Source of the DNA: Mycolicibacterium rhodesiae JS60
Lineage (GTDB): Bacteria > Actinomycetota > Actinomycetes > Mycobacteriales > Mycobacteriaceae
Direction of reading: 5' to 3'
Length of the DNA stretch: 64,000 nt
Assembly: GCA_000230935.2 (NCBI GenBank)
Contig: AGIQ01000002.1
Coordinates: 1 to 64,000, forward strand
Both the position numbers and the translations under genes were made by a program. A model generated the notes under the pieces. The model saw only the letters and a program-made list of their open reading frames with translations, had not been told where the DNA came from and did no database searches. How positions within the stretch are numbered: the first letter of the stretch is position 1; each line of letters opens with the position of its first letter. Below, piece after piece: positions 19,500-28,945 of the stretch.

Positions 19500-20957
19500 A
19501 TGCTGCTGGGCGAGCTGGTCGCACATCATGCCGCGACCGACCCCGCGGCGGTTGCGGTGGTCCTCACCGCCGAGAACCGTCCCATCAGCTACCCCCTGCT
19601 GGCCGATCTCATCGAGCAGGCGGCCACGGCACTGGCTGGCACCGGATTGAAAGGCGGTGACGTGGTCGGGCTGCGTGCACCCAACACCGCCGCCTACATC
19701 GTGGGACTACTCGGCGCCGCGCGAGCAGGGCTGGTGGTGGCTCCGCTGGATCCGGCACTGCCCGTCGCCGAGCAGCAGGACCGCATGCACCGGCTGGGTG
19801 CTCGAGCGGTCCTGACCGACGCGCCTGCCGCGGCATTGGACGGCGCTCCCGAGATCATCGTCGGCATCGACGGATCGCGGTGCACGGTCAGCGGTACCTG
19901 CGCCGAGGGCGGCGACCCCTCGGCGATCGGCCTCACCACCGACGACGCCATGGTGATGTTCACCTCGGGGACGACCGGCAAGCCGAAAATGGTTCCATGG
20001 ACCCATGATGCGCTGGCGGCGGCGATGCACAACGTCGTCTCCGCCTACGGGCTGCGGCCGGAAGACGCCACCGTCGCGGTGATGCCGATGTTCCACGGGC
20101 ACGGTTTGGTGGCCGGGCTGCTGGCGACGCTGTCCAGTGGTGGAACGCTGGGATTGACTGCGAAGGCTCGCTTTTCGGCTCATACTTTCTTCGACGAACT
20201 GGCCGCGACGCGGGCCACGTGGGTCACCGCGGTGCCAACGATCTATCAGGTGCTGTTGGACGTCGCGCCGGCCGGCGCCCCGGCCGCAGCGCGGTTGCGG
20301 TTTCTGCGCAGTTGCAGTGCACCGTTGCCGCCCGCGGTGGCGGCCCGTCTGGAAGAGGCGTTCGGGGCGCCGGTGCTGCCGGCGTACGGGATGACCGAGG
20401 CGACACACCAAGCCTGTGCGGTGACGGCGACCGCCGACACCGGGACCCGCTTGGAGACGGTCGGGGCGCCGGTCGGAGCCGAACTGCGGATCGCCGATAC
20501 CGGTGAAGTGTGGCTGCGCGGCCCAGCCGTGGCCCGCGGCTACCTCAATGACGCGGCCGCCACCGCCGCCACGTTCGGGGACGGGTGGTTGCACACCGGC
20601 GACCTCGGATCGGTGAATTCTGCTGGCGTGCTGACACTTCGGGGCCGGATCAAGAACATCATCAACCGGGGCGGGGAGAAGATCTCACCGGAACGGGTCG
20701 AGGACGTGCTGCTGGCGCACCCCGACGTGGTGCAGGCGGCGGTGTTTGCGGTGCCCGACGACAAGTACGGCGAGCAGGTGGCCGCAGTGGTCGTCCTGCG
20801 AGCCGGCACTTCCTTCGACGATGCAGCGCTGCGTGCGTTCTGCGCATCCCGGCTTGCCGCGTTCGAAGTACCGGAACGAATTTCCCCGGTAGGGGAACTG
20901 CCGGTGACCGCGAAGGGCTCGGTCGACCGCAACCGGCTGGCCGAGACGCACGGCTAG
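19500..20957 (+). CDS. fadD7: Acyl-CoA synthetase, probable oxalate-CoA ligase (FadD7-like)
   Basis: A 485-residue ANL-superfamily adenylating enzyme. The P-loop motif is VMFTSGTTGKPKMVPWTH; A5 is YGMTEATHQ; A7 is WLHTGDLGSV; A10 is the terminal catalytic Lys in VTAKGSVDRN. Its length and end-to-end pattern are those of plant AAE3/yeast Pcs60 oxalyl-CoA synthetases. It is 12 nt downstream of frc with a GGAGG site, and M. tuberculosis has fadD7 (Rv0119) beside oxcA. It probably primes the pathway by making oxalyl-CoA from oxalate, ATP and CoA when formyl-CoA is limiting. Substrate assignment rests on context. Confidence 0.85.
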   Translation: MLLGELVAHHAATDPAAVAVVLTAENRPISYPLLADLIEQAATALAGTGLKGGDVVGLRAPNTAAYIVGLLGAARAGLVVAPLDPALPVAEQQDRMHRLGARAVLTDAPAAALDGAPEIIVGIDGSRCTVSGTCAEGGDPSAIGLTTDDAMVMFTSGTTGKPKMVPWTHDALAAAMHNVVSAYGLRPEDATVAVMPMFHGHGLVAGLLATLSSGGTLGLTAKARFSAHTFFDELAATRATWVTAVPTIYQVLLDVAPAGAPAAARLRFLRSCSAPLPPAVAARLEEAFGAPVLPAYGMTEATHQACAVTATADTGTRLETVGAPVGAELRIADTGEVWLRGPAVARGYLNDAAATAATFGDGWLHTGDLGSVNSAGVLTLRGRIKNIINRGGEKISPERVEDVLLAHPDVVQAAVFAVPDDKYGEQVAAVVVLRAGTSFDDAALRAFCASRLAAFEVPERISPVGELPVTAKGSVDRNRLAETHG

Positions 20958-20961
20958 CTCG

Positions 20962-22218
20962 TCACACCGTGACGTCGAGGCGGGCCATGCCCCGCAGGGT
21001 GACGTGCGGCTTGTAGACCGGTTCGTCGGCCAGCCGGGCATCCGGGAAGCGTTTCGTCACCGCCGAAAGAGCCACCGCGGCCTCCATCCGCGCCAGCGGG
21101 GCGCCCAGGCAGAAGTGCGGGCCGTGCCCGAACGCGAGGTGTCGGATCGTGCCGCGGGTCGGGTCGAACTCGTCGGGGCGCTCCACAGCGGCGGGATCGC
21201 GGTGCGCTGCGGCGAGCAGAATCATCATGATGTCGCCCTTGGGGACTTCGATAATCCCCCGGTCGCTTCGCTCCTGCCCGCCGGAGCTGGTGCCGATCGT
21301 CATGTCGGCGCCGGCGACCCGGCTGGCCAGCTGCACCGGCGGGTCGAAGCGCAACGTCTCCTCGATGATGGCCGGGGCCCGGCCGGGGTCGGCACCCAGC
21401 GCCGTCCAGTGCTCCCGGTTGCGCAGCATCGCCAGGACCGCGTTGGCGATCAGATTCACCGTCGTCTCGTGCCCGGCGATCAGGAGCAGGTTGCACGTGG
21501 CGACGATTTCTTCCTCGGTGAGCTGGTCACCAGATTCCTCGACGGAGATCAGGGCCGACATCAGGTCGTCGGCCGGTTCCGAGCGCCGCTGCTCGAGCAG
21601 TTCGCGCAGATAGCCCCGCAGCCACAGTCCGGCCTGCAACCGTTCCTCGAGCCCCTGCGTCTCACCGGAGAACGTCACAAACGGATCCAGTCCCTGCGCC
21701 AGCAGCGTTGACGCTGAGCTGAATTGGGGTTCGTCCTCCATCGGCACGCCCAGCAGCCGGCAGATCACGGCCACCGGCAGCGGATGGGCCAGGCTCTCGA
21801 TGACGTCGAATTGGCCGGTGTCGGCCACTTTGCCCAACAGGCCGTCGACCAAGCCGTTGATATCGGGTTCCAGCGACTTGACCACTTTGGGCGAGAACGC
21901 CTTGCTGACCAGTCTGCGCAGCCGGGTGTGGTCGGGCGGGTCGAGGAAGAGGAATCCGGGGGTGCCGAACGGCCGCGGCTGTTCGCCGGCTTCGATGGCG
22001 CGCTGCGCGGCGGTGGACTTCAACCGGTCGCTGCACGAGTCGGGGTGGCGCAGGACCTCGTCGCAGTCGGCGAAGCTGGACAGCACGTGCAACGTGGACT
22101 CGGGCATGTGCATGGGCCCGCTGTCGAGGATCTGCCGGTACACCGGGTACGGGTTGGCCCTGATCGCAGGGTCGAGCAGTTTCAACAGCAGGGCTTGCGG
22201 CTCGGCGGGAGCAGTCAT
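20962..22218 (-). CDS. Cytochrome P450 monooxygenase
   Basis: A 418-residue P450 in the CYP107-like style. Motifs: I-helix AGHETTVNLIANAVLAML, ExxR in EETLRFDPPVQLASR, haem loop FGHGPHFCLGAPLARMEA. ATG 22218 begins MTAPAEPQALLLKLLDP, a normal start for this group. It converges on the fadD7-like gene with a 4-nt gap and lies 4 nt downstream of the tgt stop on the same strand, so it may be read through from tgt; a shared function is not obvious. The substrate is unknown. Confidence 0.92.
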   Translation of the reverse strand: MTAPAEPQALLLKLLDPAIRANPYPVYRQILDSGPMHMPESTLHVLSSFADCDEVLRHPDSCSDRLKSTAAQRAIEAGEQPRPFGTPGFLFLDPPDHTRLRRLVSKAFSPKVVKSLEPDINGLVDGLLGKVADTGQFDVIESLAHPLPVAVICRLLGVPMEDEPQFSSASTLLAQGLDPFVTFSGETQGLEERLQAGLWLRGYLRELLEQRRSEPADDLMSALISVEESGDQLTEEEIVATCNLLLIAGHETTVNLIANAVLAMLRNREHWTALGADPGRAPAIIEETLRFDPPVQLASRVAGADMTIGTSSGGQERSDRGIIEVPKGDIMMILLAAAHRDPAAVERPDEFDPTRGTIRHLAFGHGPHFCLGAPLARMEAAVALSAVTKRFPDARLADEPVYKPHVTLRGMARLDVTV

Positions 22219-22222
22219 CTAC

Positions 22223-23464
<1,242 letters not shown>

Positions 23465-23730
23465 CTAACCAGCGCCGTGGATGGTCGGGACCATCGCTCC
23501 GGTGCTGGGATCGTCTGGGAACGGCCGAACCCGACCAGGAGGGTTCGCCATGCAACAGCAACACCGGGTCGGCGCCTTCGAGTCCGTCACCGATCCCCAC
23601 CACCCAGACGCGACCGCCTTCGGGCCCGTCGCGCTTCGAATAGCGAAGTGAATAACGCAAATTCGGGATTTCAGCAAATCACTCGTCAGGTGCTCACAAC
23701 GTCTGCAACGCGGTGAAGACACTGACTTTC
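23465..23730 (-). pseudogene. Remnant of a haloalkane dehalogenase-type alpha/beta hydrolase
   Basis: On the minus strand one frame reads ALQTL-stop-APDE-stop-FAEIPN, then a run ending DPVLLLHGEPSWS. This matches the start of haloalkane dehalogenases (LRTPDERFADIP, then VLLLHGEPSWS), with both Arg positions now TGA, each one transition away from CGA. The next recognisable block, LVGFGRS (family DLVGFGRSDKP), is in a different frame and follows directly, so about 20-25 residues and the frame were lost. Everything C-terminal is absent; tgt begins right after. Identification is from motif order only. Confidence 0.5.
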
Positions 23731-23892
23731 CCTGCGCCGTCCGCGATTTGCCCGATGCCACGCTTCATTTCCGCGAGTTGGCTGCCAGGCAAATTTTTCT
23801 TCCATTCCTGCCACCAGCGGGAATTCGCAAACCATACTTTCCCTCGATGATCCGTCAATGGCGACGGATCGCGCCTACATAAGGAGACATCG

Positions 23893-24405
23893 GTGAAGCG
23901 TGGATTGGTGGTGACCGTCGCCGGCGCCGCAGTCTTGGTGGCGGGGCTGTCCGGTTGTTCCAAGGACGAGAAGAAAACTGAGTCGACGACGACCGCAGCG
24001 GCGACGACTTCGGCAGCGGCAACAACGAGCGCGGCGGAAGGGTCCCCCACCGCGACCGCGGGAGCCGGCAGCGCCAAGGTGACGATCGACGGCCAGCCGC
24101 AAAACGTCCAGGGTCAGGTTGTCTGCGCCACGGCGGGCGGCAACATGAACATCGCGATCGGGGAGGCGATGACCGGTATCGCGGCCGTGCTGTCCGCGGA
24201 CGGCTCTACCGTGCAGTCCGTGGGGCTCGGCAACGTCAACGGCGTGACGCTCGGCTACACGCAAGGTGTGCCCGGCGGGGCCAGCGCGACCGCCACCAAG
24301 GACGGCAACACGTACAAGATCAGCGGAACTGCGACGGGTGTCGACATGGCCAACCCGATGCAGCCGGTGACCAAACCGTTCGAAATCGAGGTCACCTGCC
24401 CGTAG
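23893..24405 (+). CDS. lpqH: LpqH, 19-kDa lipoprotein antigen homologue
   Basis: A 170-residue lipoprotein. The signal [22 protein letters not shown] ends at lipid-modified Cys22, followed by a Thr/Ala-rich, probably glycosylated linker ([14 protein letters not shown]). The body carries the family blocks [41 protein letters not shown] and the C-terminal FEIEVTCP; two Cys (VVCATAGG and VTCP) likely form a disulfide. It closely resembles M. tuberculosis LpqH (Rv3763, 159 aa), a surface TLR2 agonist. The GTG start has AAGGAG 7 nt upstream. In M. tuberculosis lpqH lies beside Rv3762c; here that partner is at 55-57 kb, so the locus is rearranged. Confidence 0.96.
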   Translation: MKRGLVVTVAGAAVLVAGLSGCSKDEKKTESTTTAAATTSAAATTSAAEGSPTATAGAGSAKVTIDGQPQNVQGQVVCATAGGNMNIAIGEAMTGIAAVLSADGSTVQSVGLGNVNGVTLGYTQGVPGGASATATKDGNTYKISGTATGVDMANPMQPVTKPFEIEVTCP

Positions 24406-24420
24406 CGGGGGCCTAAACGG

Positions 24421-24451
24421 AGCGGCGGCGCCCTGAGGGGTCGCCGCCGCT
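24421..24451. terminator. Hairpin between convergent lpqH and WS/DGAT genes
   Basis: A perfect 10-bp stem (AGCGGCGGCG with CGCCGCCGCT) encloses an 11-nt loop that can pair further (CCC with GGG), followed on the plus strand by TCTTT. It lies 16 nt after the lpqH stop and before the convergent gene, a natural place for a bidirectional terminator. Confidence 0.75.
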
Positions 24452-24459
24452 TCTTTGGG

Positions 24460-25821
24460 TCAGACCCCGACGGCCTTTTCCAGCGCGGCCAGCGAATCTT
24501 CGAGCTGCCCGAGTAGCCGCTGCAGATGCGGGATGCTGCGCCGGCAGCCAACCAGCCCGAAGTCGAGGTTGTCGGCGTTGTTGGACAGCGTGATGTTGAG
24601 GGCCTGGCCGTCCAGCGCGATCGACAGCGGGTAGTTGCCGTCGAGCCGCGCGCCGCGCCAGTACAGCGGCTCGCGGGCGCCGGGCACATTGGAGATCACG
24701 ACGTTGAACGGCGGCGAGGCGGCGGCCGCCAGCGCCGGGATCAGTGTGAGGGCCAACGGCGCGACGTTGAACGCCGACAGTGCCAGCTGCTGAAGCCTGG
24801 GGAGCTGTTGGAAGACTTCCTTGTTGCCGCTGATCGAGTCGCGGATGATCTCGAGCCGTTGGGCGGGATCACCGACGTCGGTGGCCAGGCTGCACAGGAT
24901 GCTGCCGACTTGGTTGCCGCCGCTGGAGTGATCGTCTTTGGAGCGAAGGTTGACCGGCACCATCGCGATCAGCGGCCGGTCCGGCAGCGCGTCCTGCTCG
25001 ATCAGGTAGGCGCGCAGGGCGCCCGCGCACATCGCCAGGATGACGTCGTTGACGGTGACGCCGGCCGCGTCCTTGATGGCGACGATCCGTTTGATCGGCC
25101 AAGACTGCGCAGCGACGCGGCGAGCCCCGCCGATTGACACGTTGAACATCGTCTTGGGCGCCCCGAACGGCAACGTCAGCTGTTGTTCGAGCAGGCCGGC
25201 GCGGGCCACGGTCAACGCCGACGGGCCGAGGCCGGCGATCGATCCGGCCAGTCGCTTCAGCTCGCCCACCGGTGTCACGCTGCGCTTTTCCTTGGTGCGT
25301 TGACGTGGCGGGAGGCTGTACGGCGCCCGCACCTGGGTATCTTGCGGATCAGTGGACAGCGAGCGACGCATGAGCTTTACCGCAGAGACGCCGTCGAGCA
25401 GCGAGTGGTGGACCTTGGTGTAGACCGCGACCCGGCCATCGTTGAGCCCTTCGACCAGGTGGGTCTCCCACAGCGGCCGGTGCCGGTCGAGCAGGCTGCC
25501 GTGCAGCCGCGAGGTGAGCTCGAGCAGTTCGCGGACCCGTCCGGGCGAAGGGAGTGCCGAGCGGCGCAGGTGGTATTCGAGGTCGATGTCGCGGTCGAAG
25601 GACCAGGCGAGGTTGGCGATACCGCCAAGCAGTTCACCAGGGTGCTTGCGGAAGGTGGACTGGACGTCGTTGTCGGCGAGCATCTCGACGTAGATGTCGG
25701 CCAGGAATTCCGGTCCGGCACCTTCGGGGAGCTCGAACAGTTGCAGGCCGCCGACGTGCATCGGATGTTCCCGCGACTCGGCCAGCAGGAACATCGAATC
25801 GGTCGGCGACATCAGCTCCAT
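24460..25821 (-). CDS. WS/DGAT-type wax ester synthase/diacylglycerol acyltransferase
   Basis: A 453-residue acyltransferase of the mycobacterial triacylglycerol synthase (Tgs) family, which makes storage lipid from acyl-CoA and diacylglycerol or fatty alcohol at the membrane or lipid-body surface. The catalytic HHxxxDG motif is KVHHSLLDGVSAVKLM near residue 136. Other family blocks are MSPTDSMFLLAESREHPMHVGG at the N-terminus, VNDVILAMCAGALRAYL, and NVVISNVPGAREPLYW near residue 380. ATG 25821 has GGAGG 6 nt upstream. Which of the many paralogues it corresponds to cannot be told. It is a single gene convergent with lpqH. Confidence 0.93.
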   Translation of the reverse strand: MELMSPTDSMFLLAESREHPMHVGGLQLFELPEGAGPEFLADIYVEMLADNDVQSTFRKHPGELLGGIANLAWSFDRDIDLEYHLRRSALPSPGRVRELLELTSRLHGSLLDRHRPLWETHLVEGLNDGRVAVYTKVHHSLLDGVSAVKLMRRSLSTDPQDTQVRAPYSLPPRQRTKEKRSVTPVGELKRLAGSIAGLGPSALTVARAGLLEQQLTLPFGAPKTMFNVSIGGARRVAAQSWPIKRIVAIKDAAGVTVNDVILAMCAGALRAYLIEQDALPDRPLIAMVPVNLRSKDDHSSGGNQVGSILCSLATDVGDPAQRLEIIRDSISGNKEVFQQLPRLQQLALSAFNVAPLALTLIPALAAAASPPFNVVISNVPGAREPLYWRGARLDGNYPLSIALDGQALNITLSNNADNLDFGLVGCRRSIPHLQRLLGQLEDSLAALEKAVGV

Positions 25822-25978
25822 CGAGGACCTCCGCGTTGGTTCTTACCCGGTGTGCCCATTACACCGGTTTGTCACACGGTGCGAGCAGTCCTCGACGGAT
25901 CGGTGGTGGCCGCGAGTGTGCGAGCTGATACGCCGGGCACGGCGTGTTGCGGATGACGCCGCACACTCGATGCCGACC

Positions 25979-26014
25979 AGTCGGATCAGTGGTGGCAGTC
26001 GGATCAGTGGTGGC
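25979..26014. repeat. 18-bp perfect tandem duplication
   Basis: The unit AGTCGGATCAGTGGTGGC occurs twice in direct succession (25979-25996 and 25997-26014). The second copy contains the stop codon of the small secreted-protein gene at 26004-26006; the first copy repeats that codon beyond the end. It looks like a recent slippage duplication at the 3' end of that gene. Confidence 0.9.
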
Positions 26015-26289
26015 CGCCGCCACCGCCACCGCCGCCGTGGGGACCGCCGGCGTTGAAGCCGGGCTCGGCCACCTCGGCCTCGGTGAGCTGATCGCTGGTG
26101 TCGGGGATGATGGTCGGGGCGCAGTTCAACGAGAAGCTGTCCTCGGTGTCGGTGTCCTGACACTGGGCGGCCAGGCGCGGCGCGGTGCTTTCGATGCCGG
26201 CGACGACGGCGACCGCCGGGGCCCGCCGCGATCACCAATCCAATTGCGGCATAAAGGAACCGCCGAGTACTGGTTGAAGCGGTTGTCAC
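26004..26289 (-). pseudogene. Small secreted His/Gly-tailed protein gene with a one-base frameshift
   Basis: GTG 26289 (or 26295) opens TTASTSTRRFLYAAIGLVIAAG, a signal peptide. At the C run on the coding strand (26218-26221) the frame shifts. Removing one C restores PAVAVVAGIESTAPRLAAQC, then a Thr/Asp-rich body with two Cys, and the tail GGPHGGGGGGGHH before TGA 26004-26006. The corrected product would be about 95 residues and exported. The frameshift sits in a homopolymer, so it may be a sequencing error, phase variation or true decay. The Cys pair and His/Gly tail could bind metal; the function is unknown. The 250 nt between this gene and the next (26290-26544) show nothing else recognisable. 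Confidence 0.6.
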
Positions 26290-26544
26290 GATCACATACC
26301 CCCTGGCCTACAGCGCTATGTCTCCAAAGCGCCAGGGTAAGTCAGCTTCCTGGGAATCGCGCCGCCAGGAGCGGTCCAAGTTCGGTGAGAGACCGTGCCG
26401 CCGCTCCTGCCGCAGGCGATCCGCACCCGGCCGAACCCCAGCGGCCGTGTTCGGCGGGCTGTCTGGGACGTTCGGAAACGATTGAGACCCGAACACCGAT
26501 GGACCCTGTAGGGAAACCCTCTAGAGAGAATGGAGGGCGGGGTA

Positions 26545-26877
26545 ATGCATATGGCATTGGCACTCGCCGCTCTGGCAGAAGCAATGTGCGGCGTGCTCAT
26601 CGCACCAACGGGCCTCGCATCGGCCGAGCCGTCGGCCTTCGGCACGATAGGCCAGCTCGAAGCCGTGGGATATACCGTCAATATCGATCGGATCGGAAGT
26701 GGGCCGCTCGAAACGTGCGTTGTCACCAGCGTCCGGAATCCGCAGACCGTCACAAGGCTCATCCGCGTTGACAACGGGGGTAAGCACGGCGGCAAACATG
26801 GCGAAGGTCGTGACTTCGACCTGGTTGAAGTGATCGTCAGCCGGTCGATCTCAGTTTCGTTGGATTGCACGCGCTAG
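26545..26877 (+). CDS. Small secreted mycobacterial protein, function unknown
   Basis: A 110-residue protein with a signal peptide (hydrophobic MALALAALAEAMCGVLIAP, cleavage near GLASAEPSA). The mature part has two Cys (ETCVVTSV and SLDCTR) likely to be bridged, and a basic KHGGKHGEG loop. The pattern FGTIGQLEAVGYTVNIDRIGSG followed by CVVTSVRNPQ is common in small exported mycobacterial proteins of unknown role. ATG 26545 is preferred over the ATG at 26530 because GGAGG at 26532-26536 is correctly spaced for it. It is the last chromosomal gene before the integrated element. Confidence 0.7.
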   Translation: MHMALALAALAEAMCGVLIAPTGLASAEPSAFGTIGQLEAVGYTVNIDRIGSGPLETCVVTSVRNPQTVTRLIRVDNGGKHGGKHGEGRDFDLVEVIVSRSISVSLDCTR

Positions 26878-26878
26878 C

Positions 26879-26905
26879 GTTTACCAGCACTTTTCGCTGG
26901 TAAAC
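26879..26905. terminator. Hairpin that originally flanked the tRNA-Ser 3' side
   Basis: A perfect 10-bp stem, GTTTACCAGC with GCTGGTAAAC, and a 7-nt loop abut the attL core directly. Without the element this hairpin would lie just downstream of tRNA-Ser (read leftwards) and downstream of the plus-strand secreted-protein gene, so it probably terminated both transcripts. There is no U-tract on either side. Confidence 0.6.
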
Positions 26906-26929
26906 ATGGCGGTGGCGGAGGGATTTGAA
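26906..26929. other. attL: attL core
   Basis: A 24-nt copy of the last bases of tRNA-Ser including the encoded CCA (complement) and T-arm 3' strand. It is identical to 37852-37875; the flanking bases differ on both sides (C/T before, A/C after), so 24 bp is the full exact core. Only the T-arm and acceptor end are present here, not a whole tRNA. Confidence 0.92.
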
Positions 26930-27003
26930 ACATAAATCGGGGTGGCGTGCACCTGCCTAAGCCTCATCTAGCTGCGAAAACACATGACTGTAGTTCACAC
27001 AAG

Positions 27004-27034
27004 TTATCTGTAACTGTGTCCATCGTGCGTCCAC
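27004..27034. repeat. Candidate integrase arm-type site, left copy
   Basis: This 31-bp stretch beginning TTATCTGTAACTG matches 37753-37783 at 27 of 31 positions, in the same orientation. Inside it the unit TGYGTCCA occurs twice. It lies 74 bp inside the attL core; the right copy lies 68 bp inside attR. Paired repeats on both sides of the core are expected for arm-type integrase binding sites. The rest of 26930-27193 has no gene or other recognisable feature. Confidence 0.65.
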
Positions 27035-27193
27035 ATGGCGCCCAGGTCGGTGGCCCCACCCGTGTCGACCGACAGTTTCGGGTGGGGCCACCTGAAGGCG
27101 GCCGGCGCAGGTACCCGCTCGGGCTCACGCTTATGGCCGTCGTGGCGGGTCCTTGCCGACTGTAGGAGAGGGTTTGACGCCAGCCGGCCTGGT

Positions 27194-27520
27194 CTATCTC
27201 GCGCGGACGCGGTAGCGGTTGAGGACGAACTGCTCGGCCAGGGTCCAGCCGGTGAACGCGCTGCGCAGTTCCGAGGAGTCGGTGTCCATGGTCATGCTCC
27301 AGTTGATTTGGCGGGCGTTGCCGGCTAGTCGAGCGGCTGCGGTGGTGATGACGGCGGCGATCTCGTCGTTGGGTTCGCCGGCGTCGGTGAAGCCGCGGCC
27401 GCGGGTGTAGGCCTTGGCCATGGCCAGGATGAGGGGCACCGCCGCGCCGGCCCCGCTGGTGGTTTGTCCAGCGTCCAGGAGGTCGGTGACGGCGGTGGTG
27501 ATGTCCTCGACGGCGGTCAT
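27194..27520 (-). CDS. Probable head-tail connector-like protein, last gene of the head module
   Basis: A 108-residue mostly helical protein (TTAVTDLLDAGQTTSGAGAA, then AAARLAGNARQINWS) directly after the capsid gene, sharing one base with its stop (TGATG). In tailed phages this place is held by small head-completion adaptors, and size and helix content fit, but there is no clear sequence signature, so the call is from position. The gene ends 264 bp from attL. If the element steals helper tails, this protein would be a natural docking part. Confidence 0.45.
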   Translation of the reverse strand: MTAVEDITTAVTDLLDAGQTTSGAGAAVPLILAMAKAYTRGRGFTDAGEPNDEIAAVITTAAARLAGNARQINWSMTMDTDSSELRSAFTGWTLAEQFVLNRYRVRAR

Positions 27521-28395
27521 CAGGCTTCGGTGAGCAGGGTGACGGCCTTGGCTTGCAGCAGTGCGGTGTCCCAGCGGGAGACGACGCGGATGCCGATGCT
27601 GTCGTAGTCGCCCCACGTTTGGTCGAGGATCTTGACCTCGGCGTTGACGTCGCGGGCGACGACGACCTTGGAGAAGTCGACCAGGGCCACCCGGTTCTTG
27701 GTCGACACCGCGGGGATGTTGTCGGTGATGATCACCGGCAGGCCGAACAGGTGGAACGAGGTGCCGCCCTGAATCCCGGTGGGGTCGAACAGGTATTGGC
27801 GGAAGTCTTGATCGCTGGCGGTGCCGGGGTTGGCGATCTTGAGCTTGCGCAGGGTGGCGAAGCTGGTGGAGGTCATGACCCAGTGGGTGGGGTTGACCTT
27901 GTTGGCTTGAGCGGTGGCGATGCCGTCGATCAGGGAATCGGCGTCGGTGAGGTCCAGCGTGCCGGTGGCGATACCGGTCTGGCGCAGGATGCCCTTGATG
28001 GTGTTGGACGTGCCGGCGCCGTCCCACAGTGCGGCGTCGAGGGCGTTGCCGACGTCGGTGACCAGGCGGGTGCGTAGTACCGATTCCAGGCCGAGCACGG
28101 CGGTGCGGATCAGCTCGTTGGACAGCTTCACCAGGACCTTGAGGCCCTTCATGGTGGAGGGCAGCAGGGTCACCTCGTCGAACGCGACGTCGCCGTCGCT
28201 GATCTGGGAGCCTTCGGCGACGAATCCGGCGGTGACGCCGTTGACGATGCGCGGCACCCGGACAGGGCTCGAGCTGTCGAGGATGACGGGGCCGGCCGAC
28301 AGGAATGTCGAGGCTTGCTCGAGCGGCTGGACGGGCAGGCTGGCGACCTGCGACTGAATCAGCGTTGAGTTTCCGCTGGTTACTTCAATTGTCAT
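27520..28395 (-). CDS. Major capsid protein, HK97 fold
   Basis: A 291-residue HK97-type capsid protein. Typical features in order: an N-arm, the E-loop/P-domain region FVAEGSQISDGDVAFDEVTLLPSTMKGLKVLVKLSNELI with the long spine helix after it, GILRQTGIATG, THWVMTSTSFATLRKLK, LFGLPVIITDNIP and the final VSRWDTALLQAKAVTLLTE strand. ATG 28395 is chosen over a start 14 codons earlier because AAAGGA lies just upstream. No protease gene accompanies it; the neighbouring scaffold gene suggests assembly without a cleaved delta domain. The 100 nt between it and the scaffold gene may hold a processing or promoter site. Confidence 0.88.
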   Translation of the reverse strand: MTIEVTSGNSTLIQSQVASLPVQPLEQASTFLSAGPVILDSSSPVRVPRIVNGVTAGFVAEGSQISDGDVAFDEVTLLPSTMKGLKVLVKLSNELIRTAVLGLESVLRTRLVTDVGNALDAALWDGAGTSNTIKGILRQTGIATGTLDLTDADSLIDGIATAQANKVNPTHWVMTSTSFATLRKLKIANPGTASDQDFRQYLFDPTGIQGGTSFHLFGLPVIITDNIPAVSTKNRVALVDFSKVVVARDVNAEVKILDQTWGDYDSIGIRVVSRWDTALLQAKAVTLLTEA

Positions 28396-28495
28396 GATGG
28401 ACAATCCTTTACGTGTGTCGGTGTGGTTGGTCGACACGTCGCCAGGACGTCAATCGGCAGGGCGCCAGGCCCGTTCATCCTTGAGTGTAGCGCGC

Positions 28496-28945
28496 TCAGG
28501 TCCGTTCTTTGAGCATGTCGAGCAGCGAGAACGATGACGACGCAGGTCCACGCTGGCCCTGGCCGATGTCGCCGGCCGGCCGGCGGCTGGCCAGGTGCGG
28601 CTTGGCGGTCAGTAGTTCGTCGATCGCGGCGGCCAGGGCGTCGGCGTCGTCGAGGTGGTCGGCGTTGAACGGCAGGTCGGTGGGGTCGGCCAATCGCCCT
28701 GTCGCTCGGACGAGTTCGGTGTGCAACCGGTTGGCGAGGGAGTCGGCCTCCCCCGCACGCTGCCGGTAGCGGCCGTTCTCCCGGCGCAGGTCCTCGACAA
28801 CCTCACGCGGGAAAGTGTCGGGCTGCTCGTCGATACCCTGCGTTGAAAGCAGAGTATCTGAGCTGCTGTTTTGCTCCCCGGCCGCGGTTTGGTCGACCTC
28901 GGTGTCGTCGACCGTGGTTGTCTCGGTGGTGTTTTCGTCGGTCAT
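28496..28945 (-). CDS. Probable capsid scaffolding protein
   Basis: A 149-residue highly charged protein. The Thr/Asp/Glu-rich N-terminus (DENTTETTTVDDTEVDQTA) leads to a coiled-coil segment (EVVEDLRRENGRYRQRAGEA, then LANRLHTELVRATGRLADP) and a basic tail. Such composition directly upstream of the capsid gene is the standard picture of phage scaffolding proteins, which are removed after assembly. ATG 28945 overlaps the MuF-like stop by 4 nt; a longer in-frame start at 29092 lies inside that gene. Confidence 0.7.
   Translation of the reverse strand: MTDENTTETTTVDDTEVDQTAAGEQNSSSDTLLSTQGIDEQPDTFPREVVEDLRRENGRYRQRAGEADSLANRLHTELVRATGRLADPTDLPFNADHLDDADALAAAIDELLTAKPHLASRRPAGDIGQGQRGPASSSFSLLDMLKERT

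Noticed and set aside
25843..26003. Continuation of the frameshifted secreted-protein frame to 25843
   Set aside because: Downstream of the shift this frame is Arg/His-rich antisense-like sequence; the other frame gives a natural C-terminus and stop at 26004.
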